Shown here piece by piece: positions 52,081-61,930 of a DNA stretch of 64,000 nucleotides. The notes beneath the pieces were generated by a model. That model worked only from the letters and a program-made list of their open reading frames with translations. It was not told the DNA's origin and made no database searches. Where the stretch lies: contig CAYGAY010000001.1 in assembly GCA_964347975.1 (NCBI GenBank), positions 1-64,000 of the forward strand, written 5' to 3'. How positions within the stretch are numbered: position 1 is the first letter of the stretch; every line of letters starts with the position of its first letter. The DNA comes from Bin87 sp964347975. GTDB taxonomy: Bacteria; Chloroflexota; Dehalococcoidia; Lucifugimonadales; UBA3495. A program made the translations under genes and the position numbers.

Positions 52081-53547
52081 ATGGACGTACCCGGCCTGCT
52101 CACCCGGTTGGCCGGGTTTTTTGCCGACCGTCCCGACGGCGAAGCCTGGCTGGTGGGCGGCGCCGTCCGCGACGCCCTGCTGGGGCGCGAGATCCACGAT
52201 ATTGACCTTGCCATCTCCGGCGACGTGAGCCGCGTCGGCGCCGCAGTGGCCGATCTTCTGGGTGGCACTCCGGTTCCGGTGGCCTCCTGGAACATTGTGC
52301 GGACCGCGCTGCCTCCGGAGGACGAAAGCGGCCGGCCCTTTCTCATCGACATTTCCGGCTATCACGGCCCGTTCGAGGATGACCTGCGCTCCCGCGATTT
52401 CACCGTGGACGCCATGGCCCTGCCCCTGGAACGCTGGGACTCCGACGACCGGTTCGGCGCCATCGTTGACCCGATGGACGGCAAGGCGGACCTGGTTCGG
52501 CGCATCCTGCGCGCCACGGGCGACGACGTGTTCCGCGCCGACCCGGGCCGGATGTTGCGGGGCGTTCGCCTCGCCAACCAGCTGGGTTTTCGAATGGACC
52601 CGGATACTGCCCGCGCCATCCGTCGGGATGCTCCGCTGCTGCCCCAGGTGTCCCCGGAGCGGGTGCGGGATGAGTTTCTGGCGATACTGGCAGCAGACGG
52701 CGCCCGGGTTCAGCTGGAGATACTGGACCGCCTGGACCTGCTCTGCCGCGTGATTCCCGAGCTGGAAGCCGCCCGCAACTGCGAGCAACCCCGCGCTCAT
52801 CACTATTGGGACGTCTGGGGACACCTGCTCCACTGCGTCGAGTACGCCGAGGCCGTGACCGCCGGCCATCGCAACAATGCCATCTATACTATGGCGCCTT
52901 GGACCGCCACGGAAGACGCCCATTTCGGCGAGACCGTCGGCGACGGCCATAACCGGCGCACCGCGCTCAAGCTGGCCGCCCTGCTCCACGACATTGCCAA
53001 ACCACAAACCAAAGCCCCCGATGCCAAAGGGCGCATTCGCTTCCTGGGGCACAGTGAGCAAGGAGCGGAGATCGTGGAGCAACGCCTGTCCAGCTTGCGC
53101 CTGTCCCACCGCGTAGTCTCCCTGGTCTCCGCCATGGTGTTGCACCACCTGCGGCCCAGCCAGCTGCGGCAGGGTTGGGAGATGCCCTCCCGCCGGGCCA
53201 TCTATCGCTACTACTGCGATCTCCGCGACGCCGCTGTGGACACGCTGTACCTGGCCATGGCGGATTTTCTGGCGGCGCGGGGTCCCGAACTGTCACCGGA
53301 ACGCTGGGGCAACTATGCTAGAATGATTGCTGCCGTCCTCGAAACGGGAGCCGAACCGCCCTATAGGGAAGTTCACCCTCGCGGCTTGGTCAATGGCCAT
53401 GATCTGATAAATGCTCTGAACATTCCGCAGGGACCGCTGATTGGAACGCTGCTCGAACGACTGCGTGAAGCCGAGGCGGTGGGCGAAGTTGCCACTCGCG
53501 AGGACGCTCTGAACCTGGCAGCGTGTTTGTTGGCCGAACGAGGCTGA
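52081..53547 (+). CDS. cca: tRNA nucleotidyltransferase / poly(A) polymerase family
   Basis: A 488-aa class II nucleotidyltransferase that adds or repairs the 3-prime CCA end of tRNA, or a related polymerase. LVGGAVRDALLGREIHDIDLA holds the two metal-binding Asp residues; RDFTVDAMA and DPGRMLRGVRLANQLGF follow. An HD domain is present in the second half (AALLHDIAKPQTK and HSEQGAEI), as in CCA enzymes with phosphohydrolase activity. A division of labour with a second enzyme elsewhere is possible in some lineages. Confidence 0.9.
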   Translation: MDVPGLLTRLAGFFADRPDGEAWLVGGAVRDALLGREIHDIDLAISGDVSRVGAAVADLLGGTPVPVASWNIVRTALPPEDESGRPFLIDISGYHGPFEDDLRSRDFTVDAMALPLERWDSDDRFGAIVDPMDGKADLVRRILRATGDDVFRADPGRMLRGVRLANQLGFRMDPDTARAIRRDAPLLPQVSPERVRDEFLAILAADGARVQLEILDRLDLLCRVIPELEAARNCEQPRAHHYWDVWGHLLHCVEYAEAVTAGHRNNAIYTMAPWTATEDAHFGETVGDGHNRRTALKLAALLHDIAKPQTKAPDAKGRIRFLGHSEQGAEIVEQRLSSLRLSHRVVSLVSAMVLHHLRPSQLRQGWEMPSRRAIYRYYCDLRDAAVDTLYLAMADFLAARGPELSPERWGNYARMIAAVLETGAEPPYREVHPRGLVNGHDLINALNIPQGPLIGTLLERLREAEAVGEVATREDALNLAACLLAERG

Positions 53548-53594
53548 TTTCACGAATTCACCGGCGATAACGTCTGAGGAATTGACTACATACT

Positions 53595-55439
53595 ATGCGA
53601 CGACGCACCATTCTCCTTGCCACTTTCATACTGGTGGTGTTGGCAATCTCGGTCGTTTCCCTGGCTTTGCCGGAAATCCACATCGGGATTCCCGGTTTCC
53701 CTCGTCTTGACCGCGCTGAAACCGGCCCCCTGGGTCTCAAGCTGGGATTGGACTTGCAGGGTGGAGCCCACCTGGTGTACCAGGCCGACACCGGCACCGA
53801 GCTCAGCGTCGAGTTTCCGGAGGACGCTGACGCAACTGTCGAGTTGATTGAAGAAGCTCTGGCCAATGTTGGTTACGAAGCCGGCATCGCCGGTGCCGGC
53901 GACGGTTTGTCATTCACACTAGCCGGCGCGTACTTGGATCCGGAGCGCCGAGAGGCGGTGCGCCTCGCGCTGATCGAAGCCATCGCTGAGCCCGTCTCCT
54001 TCGTGAACGACGACATTCCCCCGCCTACTGACGATCAGATGGAAGGCGTGCTCAGCATCATCAGCCGCCGCGTCAACCTCTACGGCACCGAGGAACCCAT
54101 CGTCCAGCGGTTTGGCGACGACCGCATCATCGTCCAGCTCCCCGGCGCCAGCGGCTCGGTCATCACCGTCCGGTTCGCGGACGACGCTGACGTTGGAAAG
54201 TTGAGCAGCGTGGTTGAAGGTCAAGGCTATGAAGACGTCGAAATCGACAGTCTGGACTCAAATCGGTTCCGCATCACCACGAGCACCACGTTGGGTGTGG
54301 ACGAGCGGCAGGCGTTTCGCTCCCTGCTGGAAGCTGAAATCGGCACGGCGGAACCTTTCCTCGTCACGAGCGGCATCGATGAAGCCAAGCGTCTCATTGG
54401 CGAAACCGCCCAGCTGGAGTTCCTGCGCCGCCAGTGCGCCGGCCCGTTGATCGTGGGCGACGTGCAAGTGGGGTGCCTGCCGCCCTACACTGACAGCAGC
54501 ATCGGGCTGACCGGCGATGACTTGGTGGATGCCTACGCCGGCACCGACCCCACCACCGGCGCATGGGCCGTCAACATCCAGTTCGACGACCGGGGAGCCG
54601 AGATTTTCGGCCAGATGACCGGGGAAATCAACGTGCGCACTAACCGCCAGTCTGACGAGCTAATCGCGGTTTTCCTGGATGAGCGGGAACTGATCGCGCC
54701 GGTTGCCCAGGCCCATATCCGCGATGGGCGCAGCCAGATCACCGGCCGATTCAACCGGGAGGAAGCGCGCACGCTGGCAATCCAGCTGAAATCCGGCAGC
54801 CTTCCGGTCCCCCTGACCCTGATCCAGGAATCGGAAGTGAACTCCATCCTGGGCGAGGAATCGCTCCAGCGCAGCCTGATGGCCGGCCTGGTGGGTTTGG
54901 GTCTGGTGCTCATCTTCGTCATCGCCTACTACCGGGCCGCCGGTGTGGTTGCGGCGGCGGCCCTGGTTTACTATGCCGCCGTCACGCTGGCGATTTTCAA
55001 GCTGGTGCCCATTACCCTCACGCTGCCCCACATCGGCGGGTTCATTCTGTCCATCGGTTTGGCGGTGGACGCCAACATCCTGATTTTCGAGCGTATCAAG
55101 GAGGAAATTCGCCTGGGCCGGAGCCTGGCTTCCGCCATAGATGTCGGATTCAACCGGGCCTGGCCGGCCATCCGGGACGGCAACGTGAGCACGCTGATCA
55201 CCTGCGTGGTGTTGCTGTGGTTCGGCAACCGCCTCGGCGGCGGGTTGATCAACGGCTTCGCTCTGACTCTGCTGGTGGGTGTGCTGGTCAGCATGTTCAC
55301 TGCGGTGCTGGTGAGCCGCAATCTGCTGCAAGCGTTGCAAGCCATGGGCCTGGGGCGGGCCGCCAATCTGTTCACGCCGGAAAAGATACAACCACGAGCC
55401 ACCGGACAGCGACCTCAGTCGGCTCAGGGAGGCCGCTAG
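53595..55439 (+). CDS. secD: Protein translocase subunit SecD
   Basis: A 614-aa inner-membrane protein that, with SecF, uses the proton gradient to help release of exported proteins. There is an N-terminal helix, then a large periplasmic part starting LGLKLGLDLQGGAHLVYQ (P1 head with AVFLDERELIAPVAQAHIRDG) and five further helices including LPHIGGFILSIGLAVDANILIFERIKEEI. ATG at 53595. secF follows three bases later. Confidence 0.96.
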   Translation: MRRRTILLATFILVVLAISVVSLALPEIHIGIPGFPRLDRAETGPLGLKLGLDLQGGAHLVYQADTGTELSVEFPEDADATVELIEEALANVGYEAGIAGAGDGLSFTLAGAYLDPERREAVRLALIEAIAEPVSFVNDDIPPPTDDQMEGVLSIISRRVNLYGTEEPIVQRFGDDRIIVQLPGASGSVITVRFADDADVGKLSSVVEGQGYEDVEIDSLDSNRFRITTSTTLGVDERQAFRSLLEAEIGTAEPFLVTSGIDEAKRLIGETAQLEFLRRQCAGPLIVGDVQVGCLPPYTDSSIGLTGDDLVDAYAGTDPTTGAWAVNIQFDDRGAEIFGQMTGEINVRTNRQSDELIAVFLDERELIAPVAQAHIRDGRSQITGRFNREEARTLAIQLKSGSLPVPLTLIQESEVNSILGEESLQRSLMAGLVGLGLVLIFVIAYYRAAGVVAAAALVYYAAVTLAIFKLVPITLTLPHIGGFILSIGLAVDANILIFERIKEEIRLGRSLASAIDVGFNRAWPAIRDGNVSTLITCVVLLWFGNRLGGGLINGFALTLLVGVLVSMFTAVLVSRNLLQALQAMGLGRAANLFTPEKIQPRATGQRPQSAQGGR

Positions 55440-55442
55440 ACA

Positions 55443-56402
55443 ATGTTTGACATCGTCGGTAAAAGAGGCTGGTACTTCATCTTCTCAGCCATCATTATCA
55501 TTCCGGGACTGCTCTCCATGATCGCCCCGCCGGGGTGGGCCAGCGGCGGCTCCGGCCTGAAGCCGGGCATCGACTTCACCAGCGGCTCGGTCCTCACCGT
55601 CGCCTTTGAGGAGCCGGTGCAAACGGAGCCGGTGCGCGCCTTGCTTTCGGATTTGGGACACCCCGAAGCGCGGGTCCAGGCGGTGGGCGACAACTCCGTG
55701 CTGATTCGCACCAGTGTGCTGGAAGAAGCGGCGGGCAATCAGGTATCGGAACGGCAGCGAATTAGGGACGCCCTGGAAGAGGAAATCGGCGCCATCGACG
55801 CCTCGGGCGTGGACACCGTGTCGCCCATCATCGCCCAGGAAACCGTGCGAAATACCTTCCTCGCCCTCCTGGTGGCGTCGGTATTTATCCTCATCTACAT
55901 CTGGTACGCTTTCCGACGGGTGCCCCGGGCCTATCGATACGGAGTGGCGGCGGTGGTCACTTTGGCCCACGACACAGTTATCGTGCTCGGCGTCTTCTCC
56001 ATCCTGGGCCGCGTTATCGGCATGGAGGTCAACTCCATGTTCATCGTCGGCATCCTGACGGTGGCCGGATACTCCGTCAACGACACCATCGTAGTGTTTG
56101 ACCGGATCCGCGAGAACGCCATCCGCGCGCCGGATCGCAGGCTGGAAGACACCGTGAACCTCAGCATCATCGAAAGCGTAGGCCGTTCCATCAACACCAG
56201 CTTCACCACTCTGCTGGTACTGCTGGCCATGTTGCTGATTGGCGGGGAATCCATCCGTGAGCTGCTGCTGGTGGTGGCCATCGGCGTGGTGGTGGGAACC
56301 TACAGTTCCATCTTCATCGCCGCACAATTCCTGGTCATCTGGGAACGGCGGGAATTCGGCCGCGTCTTCTCCCTGGGCCGGCGGGAAGCGACGGCATCGT
56401 AA
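55443..56402 (+). CDS. secF: Protein translocase subunit SecF
   Basis: A 319-aa partner of SecD with six transmembrane helices. GIDFTSGSVLTVAFEEPVQT near the start, VAGYSVNDTIVVFDRIRENA and SINTSFTTLLVLLAML are characteristic. The gene begins three bases after secD stops. The last in this operon. Confidence 0.96.
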   Translation: MFDIVGKRGWYFIFSAIIIIPGLLSMIAPPGWASGGSGLKPGIDFTSGSVLTVAFEEPVQTEPVRALLSDLGHPEARVQAVGDNSVLIRTSVLEEAAGNQVSERQRIRDALEEEIGAIDASGVDTVSPIIAQETVRNTFLALLVASVFILIYIWYAFRRVPRAYRYGVAAVVTLAHDTVIVLGVFSILGRVIGMEVNSMFIVGILTVAGYSVNDTIVVFDRIRENAIRAPDRRLEDTVNLSIIESVGRSINTSFTTLLVLLAMLLIGGESIRELLLVVAIGVVVGTYSSIFIAAQFLVIWERREFGRVFSLGRREATAS

Positions 56403-56474
56403 CGGCGGAGGGGCGCGGTCGCCGCCGTCTTTTCGCCATCTAAACCGGCGACCACCCGTCGTCGCGCTCCACCT

Positions 56475-56525
56475 GTCATTCCCGCGAAAGCTGGAACCTG
56501 GACGCCGGCTTTCGCCGGAGTGACG
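56475..56525. repeat. Diverged inverted pair of palindromic repeats
   Basis: GTCATTCCCGCGAAAGCTGGAACC and GACGCCGGCTTTCGCCGGAGTGACGG are an inverted pair of the GGAATGACG family, with several mismatches, in the 284-base gap between secF and the monooxygenase gene. It may bend or insulate DNA, or derive from a small mobile repeat. Confidence 0.75.
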
Positions 56526-56686
56526 GATGTGTAGTCTGTGAAGCAATTGCCCTGCAACCGAGGGTTGCCCCACCGCTTGCCTCCTGCCGGCCTGCTATAC
56601 TGTCGCCGTCACGTTTATCGTGTTGAATAGCAACGACGGTCTCGTCGCGACGGCGCCATTCCGTCCGGCGTACTACAGGGGGGCCC

Positions 56687-57739
56687 ATGGATTTCGGCAT
56701 CAACGCAAACTTCACTATTGGCAATCAACCCACCCACGCTGACGCTTTCGCGGAAGCCTTCGAGGAGGTGGACCTTGCCGAAGAGCTGGGGCTGGATACC
56801 GTCTGGCTGGGCGAGATGCATTTCAACCCCAACCGCTCCGTGCTGTCGGCTCCCATCATCGTCGCCACCGCCATCGCCGCGCGCACCAAGCATCTGCGCA
56901 CGGGCATGGCGGTGCAGGTGCTGCCGCTGATCCACCCCCTGCGCATCGCGGAGGAAACCGCCACCGTGGACCAGATCAGCCAGGGCCGCTTCGAGTTGGG
57001 TGTAGGCCGCAGCGGCAACGTCCGCGCCTACGACATCATGGGCATCGACTACGCTGAGAGCAAGGATCGGTTCCAGGAAGCCCTGGACATCATTTTGCAG
57101 GCGTGGTCCGGCGAGACCTTCTCCTACGAGGGCCGGTACAACACCATCACCAACGCCACTTTGTCGCCGGTGCCCTATCAGAAGCCCCATCCCAAAGTAC
57201 GCATCGCCGCCAGCAGCGAGGACAGCTTCGGACGCATCGGCCGGCTGGGCCAGCCCATCTTCCTGGGCCTCCGCACCATGGACGTGGAGGAACTGAAGAC
57301 CAATCTGCACGAATACAAGGACGAGTGGAAAGCCGCCGGCCACCCCGGCGACGGCGGCGACATCAACGTCCGCGTCCCCGTGTACCTCGCCCCCAACGAA
57401 GCCGAGGCCATTGAAGAACCCCGGGACAGCATCGAAGCCTTCTTCCGCCGCCAGCGGGAACTGTTCGAGTACTCCCTGGGACGCCAGGGCACCGAGGCCA
57501 GCGAGAAGCGACAGCGCCGTTACGAGAAACTGGCCAGCTCAACCTACGAAGACCTGCTGGAAACCCGCGTCGTCTTCGGCACCCCCGAACAGGTCGTTGA
57601 CCGCCTCCATGAGTTCCAGGATATGCTGGGCATCACCGGCATCACCGCCGAGCTGAACCCCGGCGGTTTCCTGCCCAAAGAGGCCGTACACCGCAGCCTG
57701 ACCCTGCTGACCCAGGAGGTCATGCCAGCTTTCAAGTAG
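56687..57739 (+). CDS. Luciferase-like flavin-dependent monooxygenase, copy 2
   Basis: A 350-aa flavin monooxygenase, closely similar to that at 61931: FGI.ANFTIGN at the start, LDTVWLGEMHFNP, IAARTKHLRTGMAVQVLPL and LRIAEETATVDQISQGRF. GGGGG precedes the ATG, and a TATACT -10-like element lies near 56596. Neighbours HpaB-like and VOC genes suggest a pathway for an aromatic or heteroatom-bearing compound. Confidence 0.9.
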   Translation: MDFGINANFTIGNQPTHADAFAEAFEEVDLAEELGLDTVWLGEMHFNPNRSVLSAPIIVATAIAARTKHLRTGMAVQVLPLIHPLRIAEETATVDQISQGRFELGVGRSGNVRAYDIMGIDYAESKDRFQEALDIILQAWSGETFSYEGRYNTITNATLSPVPYQKPHPKVRIAASSEDSFGRIGRLGQPIFLGLRTMDVEELKTNLHEYKDEWKAAGHPGDGGDINVRVPVYLAPNEAEAIEEPRDSIEAFFRRQRELFEYSLGRQGTEASEKRQRRYEKLASSTYEDLLETRVVFGTPEQVVDRLHEFQDMLGITGITAELNPGGFLPKEAVHRSLTLLTQEVMPAFK

Positions 57740-57844
57740 GGAGATTGCCACCGTCGGACTGTCGCACCCTGAAACGCCCGCCCGTCACTCCGGCCAAAGA
57801 ACGTCACCTCGTACCTGATATGGGGCCGGAGCCCGGAAAAGGTT

Positions 57845-57874
57845 GCCGGCTTCCCGCTTTTGCGGGAATGACGG
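57845..57874. repeat. GGAATGACG-type palindromic repeat
   Basis: A 30-base unit with stem TTCCCGC/GCGGGAA and a TTTT loop, between copy 2 and the HpaB-like gene, 29 bases before the start of the latter. Confidence 0.8.
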
Positions 57875-57903
57875 AGCGGTTTTTGAGAAGGAGGTGAAGC
57901 ACC

Positions 57904-59358
57904 ATGCCAGCGCGCACCGGACAGGAATATATCGACGAGCTCAAAAACCGCCCCCGCGAGGTGTGGATACGGGGCGAACGGGTTGAAGATGTGACCACTC
58001 ACCCGGGCCTGAAGAACGGCGTCAAGGCGGTGGCCGCCCTCTACGATATGCAGCATGACCCCTCGCTGCGGGAGGAAATGACCTTCGCCTCGCCGGTCAC
58101 CGGCGACCCGGTGGGCCTGTCATTTATGATCCCGCAGACTGTGGATGACCTGATCCGCAAGCGGGAGATGATGTCCCGCTGGGCCTGGGCCAGCTGCGGC
58201 ATGATGGGCCGGTCGCCCGACTTCATGAACTCCATTTTCACCGCTTGGGCCGGCTCCGCCGACTACTTCGCCCAGGACCGTCCCGAATTCAAGCAGAACG
58301 TTCTCAACTACCACGAATTCCTCCGCGAAAACGACGTCACCTTGACCCACGCCCTGGTCAACCTCCAGCGCAGCCGCACCCCGGCCGCCGCGGACAACCT
58401 GACTGAAGAAGTGGCCCTCACCGCCGTCAAGCAGAGCGATGCCGGCCTGGTGGTGCGGGGCAGCCGCGTTCTGGCGACCCTTGGCCCCATCTCCGACGAA
58501 ATTGCCATCTACCCCGTTGCCAGCCATCGCCTGGCCGATGACGACTGGAAGCACTCTTTCTCCTTCTCCATCCCTTGTGACACCCCCGGCGTCAAGTTCC
58601 TCTGCCGCGAGAGCCTGGACCAGGGCCGCTCCCATTTCGACCACCCGCTGGGATCCCGGTTCGAGGAGATGGACACGGTTGTCTTCTTCGACAACGTGCT
58701 GGTGCCGTGGGAGCGGGTTTTCCTGCTGGGCAACGTGGAGCTGTGCAATAACTATGGCGCCGGCACCATGTCCAACTCCCACACCGGCTACCAGGTGCTG
58801 AATCGCTGCGTGGTCAAGGCCGAGTTCATGCTGGGCCTGGCCGACCTGATCGTGGAAACGCTGGGTTCCGGCTCCATTCCCCACATCCAGGAGCAGGTGG
58901 CTGAGCTGATCACCTATCGGGATATGCTGCGGGCCTGCCTGCGCGCCGCTGAAGCCGACGCCAAACCCAACCAGTACGGAATGATGTGTCCTGCAATGGG
59001 TCCCATCCAGGCCGGCCGCGCCCTCTTCGGCAGGACGCTGTATCCCCGCATGATCGAGATTACCCAGCTGCTTGGCACCAGCAGCCTCATGGCCCTGCCC
59101 GCCGAGGCCGACTTCGACTCGGGCATCGCCCCCGAGGTCAACCAATATCTCGCTACCGACAGCGCTAACGCCTGGGAGCGCTCCAGGCTGTTCCACCTGG
59201 CCTGGGACGCTTCCTGCAGCTCCTTCAGCGGACGTCAGGCGCTCTACGAGCGTATGTTCGGCGGCAACCCCGTTCGCAACGCCATGATGCTCTTCAGCAA
59301 CTACGACAAGGAACCCTTCCGTCAGAAGGTGCGCGCGTTCCTGGAACTGGGGGATTAG
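57904..59358 (+). CDS. HpaB-like 4-hydroxyphenylacetate 3-hydroxylase, oxygenase component
   Basis: A 484-aa flavin-dependent ortho-hydroxylase of the HpaB/PvcC family, which hydroxylates phenolic rings using FADH2 from a separate reductase. Conserved blocks are YIDELKNRPREVWIRGERV at the N-terminus, HALVNLQRSRTP (aromatic-ring and FAD contact), FFDNVLVPWERVFLLG and RFHLAWDASCSSFSGRQALYERMF near the end (RLFHLAWD). AGGAGG precedes the ATG. No reductase (HpaC) is adjacent, nor a hpa pathway set. Confidence 0.9.
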   Translation: MPARTGQEYIDELKNRPREVWIRGERVEDVTTHPGLKNGVKAVAALYDMQHDPSLREEMTFASPVTGDPVGLSFMIPQTVDDLIRKREMMSRWAWASCGMMGRSPDFMNSIFTAWAGSADYFAQDRPEFKQNVLNYHEFLRENDVTLTHALVNLQRSRTPAAADNLTEEVALTAVKQSDAGLVVRGSRVLATLGPISDEIAIYPVASHRLADDDWKHSFSFSIPCDTPGVKFLCRESLDQGRSHFDHPLGSRFEEMDTVVFFDNVLVPWERVFLLGNVELCNNYGAGTMSNSHTGYQVLNRCVVKAEFMLGLADLIVETLGSGSIPHIQEQVAELITYRDMLRACLRAAEADAKPNQYGMMCPAMGPIQAGRALFGRTLYPRMIEITQLLGTSSLMALPAEADFDSGIAPEVNQYLATDSANAWERSRLFHLAWDASCSSFSGRQALYERMFGGNPVRNAMMLFSNYDKEPFRQKVRAFLELGD

Positions 59359-59377
59359 CGCAGCCAAACCCCACCCC

Positions 59378-59454
59378 CTGGATTCCCGCCTGTATCATGT
59401 ACGGGGTGACCCCGTGTCAAGCACGGGGCAGGCTGTTCTTTCGCGGGAATGACA
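59378..59454. repeat. Palindromic repeat interrupted by a second repeat
   Basis: The arms CTGGATTCCCGC (59378-59389) and GCGGGAATGACAG (59443-59455) of the main palindromic family are separated by about 50 bases that contain the CCCCGTG...CACGGGG stem and GCAGGCTG of the family at 244-270. One repeat appears to have inserted into the loop of the other. Confidence 0.75.
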
Positions 59455-59507
59455 GTATGGTTCTCACATTGCTGATAGAGTTAGACAAAACGAAAGGAGG
59501 AACGAAA

Positions 59508-59987
59508 ATGTCGTACACCCCCAAACACCTGGGCCACCTGGTAATGCGCGTCCGCGACATGGATCGCTCGCTGGACTTCTATACCCGCGTCATGGGCCTC
59601 ACCATCATGGAACGTTCCCCCGGAGGCACGGTGTTCATGTCGGCCAACACCGAGAAGTCCCACGAGCTCGCCATCCGCGCCATCGGCATGGACGCCGCCG
59701 GCCCCGACCACAGCATCATCGGGCAGGCTCACATGGCTTGGCAGATGGAGACTTTCGAGGACCTGCAGGAACTCTACAACCGCCTCATCGAGAACAATGT
59801 CCGCATCAATCGCGTCAGCGACCACGGTATCTCCCTGGGCGTCTATCTGCTGGACCCCGACGACAGCGAGATTGAGGTCTATTACGAAATGCCGGCCTCC
59901 CAGTGGGAACGCCACCCCGAGCGCGGCCTCTTCGGCGGCGCCTTCCCGCTCAAGCTCGAAGAACCCGTCGGCGTCGCCGACGACTAG
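59508..59987 (+). CDS. Extradiol dioxygenase-type VOC protein
   Basis: A 159-aa VOC-fold protein with a complete 2-His-1-Glu site: His in HLGHLVMRVRDM, His in GQAHMAWQM and Glu in SEIEVYYEMP. Biphenyl-diol or catechol 2,3-dioxygenase small forms fit; VOC enzymes on other substrates remain possible. AAGGAGG precedes the ATG at 59508. Next to HpaB and flavin monooxygenases, it may open the ring made by the hydroxylase. Unlike the VOC copies at 23 and 24 kb it keeps the third ligand. Confidence 0.85.
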   Translation: MSYTPKHLGHLVMRVRDMDRSLDFYTRVMGLTIMERSPGGTVFMSANTEKSHELAIRAIGMDAAGPDHSIIGQAHMAWQMETFEDLQELYNRLIENNVRINRVSDHGISLGVYLLDPDDSEIEVYYEMPASQWERHPERGLFGGAFPLKLEEPVGVADD

Positions 59988-59996
59988 CCGGCGGAA

Positions 59997-61778
59997 TCAA
60001 GTCTCCCTCTGCCGCGCTGCGTAAGCCTGCCCGTAGATCTGCATCGCCTGGGCCAGCGCGTAATCCAGGTTGATCAGGTCGTTCACCGAGTTCACCATCA
60101 TCTCCCCGGCGTCGGCGATTTCCTGCCGGTACTGCGACAGCGCAATCTGGCGGTTGTTCTTGCGGATGTTGTGGTAGGGGCACATGGGCGCGCGGTTCTG
60201 GATTTCATTGCTGGTTCCTTCTCGGGACTTGGGCGCGATGTGGTCCAGGTGAAAGTTGCGCGTGGTGCGGGTGATGCTGCCGTCGGGCATCCGGTTGGCG
60301 TAACCGCAGCACCAGGCCAGGTAGCCGCTCAGCTCCAGCAGCAGCTCCAGCATCTGCCGTTCCGGTATGATGCTTGCCGGCACCTTGAACCGGCGTTCCG
60401 GCAGGGCGAAACTTTGCGGAATCGCCGCAACCGCCAGCGACGTACGTACGGGAAGTTCCGTGGGGCCGTGAACCGTGGCAACAGGTTCGTTGCCGAGCAC
60501 CTGCTGGCCGGTGGTCTCATCGTTACAGCGCAGCAGGGCCAGGGACGGCTTGTTGAACTGGCGCTTGAAAATCGTCCAGGCGCGGGGATTGAAGTCGCAG
60601 GCCACCCACTGCCGTTCCAACCGCTCGGCGGCTACACCGGCGTAGGCGCAACCGGCGAAACAGTCTAGCACCATGTCGCCGGGGTTAGTGCTGGCGGCGA
60701 TGATGCGTTCGGCCAACGCCACGGGTTTCTGCGTCGGGTAGCCTGTGCGTTCTCTCGCTTGTGAGTTAATCGGCGGAATATCGCCCCAAAAATTATCAAG
60801 CAGCCGTCCCGGCATCTCGCTCAAATACCGCTTGAGCCTGGGCCGGCGATCTTTGGAATCGGGATACCAGATGCGTCCTTCGCTATCCAATTGGGCCATG
60901 GTTTCCCGTGAATAACGCCAGCCCTTTGGTGGTGAAGCGTGGCCTTGCCACTCGTACATCATGTTGGGACGCGGGTTTGGGCTGGTCATATTGTCGAGCG
61001 TGTAACGTCCTCTGCCGTCATTGTCGTCGTAACGGTACTTGGCGTTCAGGTATTCGGCGTCATAGGGGCCTCGCACCGGATTCCACTGATGGCTTTCGCT
61101 CTTGGCAAAGTACATTATGGTGTCAATCACGGACGACCATCTTTTGGAATCGCTGTGTGCGCTGGTGCGTTTCCATTTGATTTCGTTGCGGTAATTTTCC
61201 GGTCCGAAAATGACTTCCAGCAGCTGGCGCAGGAAAGCGCCGGCGGTGTCGTCGCAATGCAGGTACAAGCAGCCGCTTGGCTTGATTACCCGGTGGATTT
61301 CCAGCAGCCGGATTGCCATGTAGCAGAGATAAGCGGCCATGCTGTCGCTATGACCAATCCGCGCCGTTTCAATTGCGCTATGGATTGCCGGATAGTCGTC
61401 CTCGATACTCGTCAGCCATTCCTCGTAGATGTCGCCTTCCCACGACCAGATGTCCCGGTAGCCGCCCTGCAACTCGCCGTCGGGCCAGACGATGCCGGCC
61501 GCTTCCGCCTCCCGCGCGTTGGTTACGCCCCAGCCGGCCAGCAGGCACCGCTCAATCGCCCGCTCCTCGTCGCTGAGCGGCGGACGGATGCGGTCGCCGG
61601 TGAAGGTGTCGTTTTTGGCAAAGGGCGGGTCGATACAAACCAGGTCGATGCACTCGTCGTTGAGCGACCGCAGGAAGTTCAGGTTGTCCGCGATGTACAC
61701 CCCCCGGTTCACGGCGTTAAAGCCGCGCTCGCCGGCGGCATCCGCGTGGGGCGTCGATTGTCTGTCGCGGCCGGTCAT
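59997..61778 (-). CDS. DNA methyltransferase fused to an HNH endonuclease
   Basis: A 593-aa protein. A beta-class amino-methyltransferase has motif IV IDPPFAKNDTF near residue 55 and motif I DCFAGCAYAGVAAERL later, in the order IV-to-I expected of that class. The last 85 residues are an HNH nuclease: HLDHIAPKSREGTSNEIQNR then CPYHNIRKNNR, starting at residue 510. This gives a compact fused restriction-modification-like enzyme, or a methyltransferase with a self-related nuclease as in mobile genes. It is oriented against its neighbours and sits between catabolic genes. GGAAG-rich ribosome site before the ATG. Confidence 0.85.
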   Translation of the reverse strand: MTGRDRQSTPHADAAGERGFNAVNRGVYIADNLNFLRSLNDECIDLVCIDPPFAKNDTFTGDRIRPPLSDEERAIERCLLAGWGVTNAREAEAAGIVWPDGELQGGYRDIWSWEGDIYEEWLTSIEDDYPAIHSAIETARIGHSDSMAAYLCYMAIRLLEIHRVIKPSGCLYLHCDDTAGAFLRQLLEVIFGPENYRNEIKWKRTSAHSDSKRWSSVIDTIMYFAKSESHQWNPVRGPYDAEYLNAKYRYDDNDGRGRYTLDNMTSPNPRPNMMYEWQGHASPPKGWRYSRETMAQLDSEGRIWYPDSKDRRPRLKRYLSEMPGRLLDNFWGDIPPINSQARERTGYPTQKPVALAERIIAASTNPGDMVLDCFAGCAYAGVAAERLERQWVACDFNPRAWTIFKRQFNKPSLALLRCNDETTGQQVLGNEPVATVHGPTELPVRTSLAVAAIPQSFALPERRFKVPASIIPERQMLELLLELSGYLAWCCGYANRMPDGSITRTTRNFHLDHIAPKSREGTSNEIQNRAPMCPYHNIRKNNRQIALSQYRQEIADAGEMMVNSVNDLINLDYALAQAMQIYGQAYAARQRET

Positions 61779-61930
61779 GGCTCTTCCTTTCGCTGCGCGT
61801 CAGCCTACCACCCAGCCTTGAAACCGCGCAACGACCCGGGGCGCGTCGTCGCAGAGTTTGGGATGACGTTGATTGGCGCAGGCACTATAATCAGCCCCAC
61901 GGAGCTACCCGCCGCGTTAAGGAGGGACCC

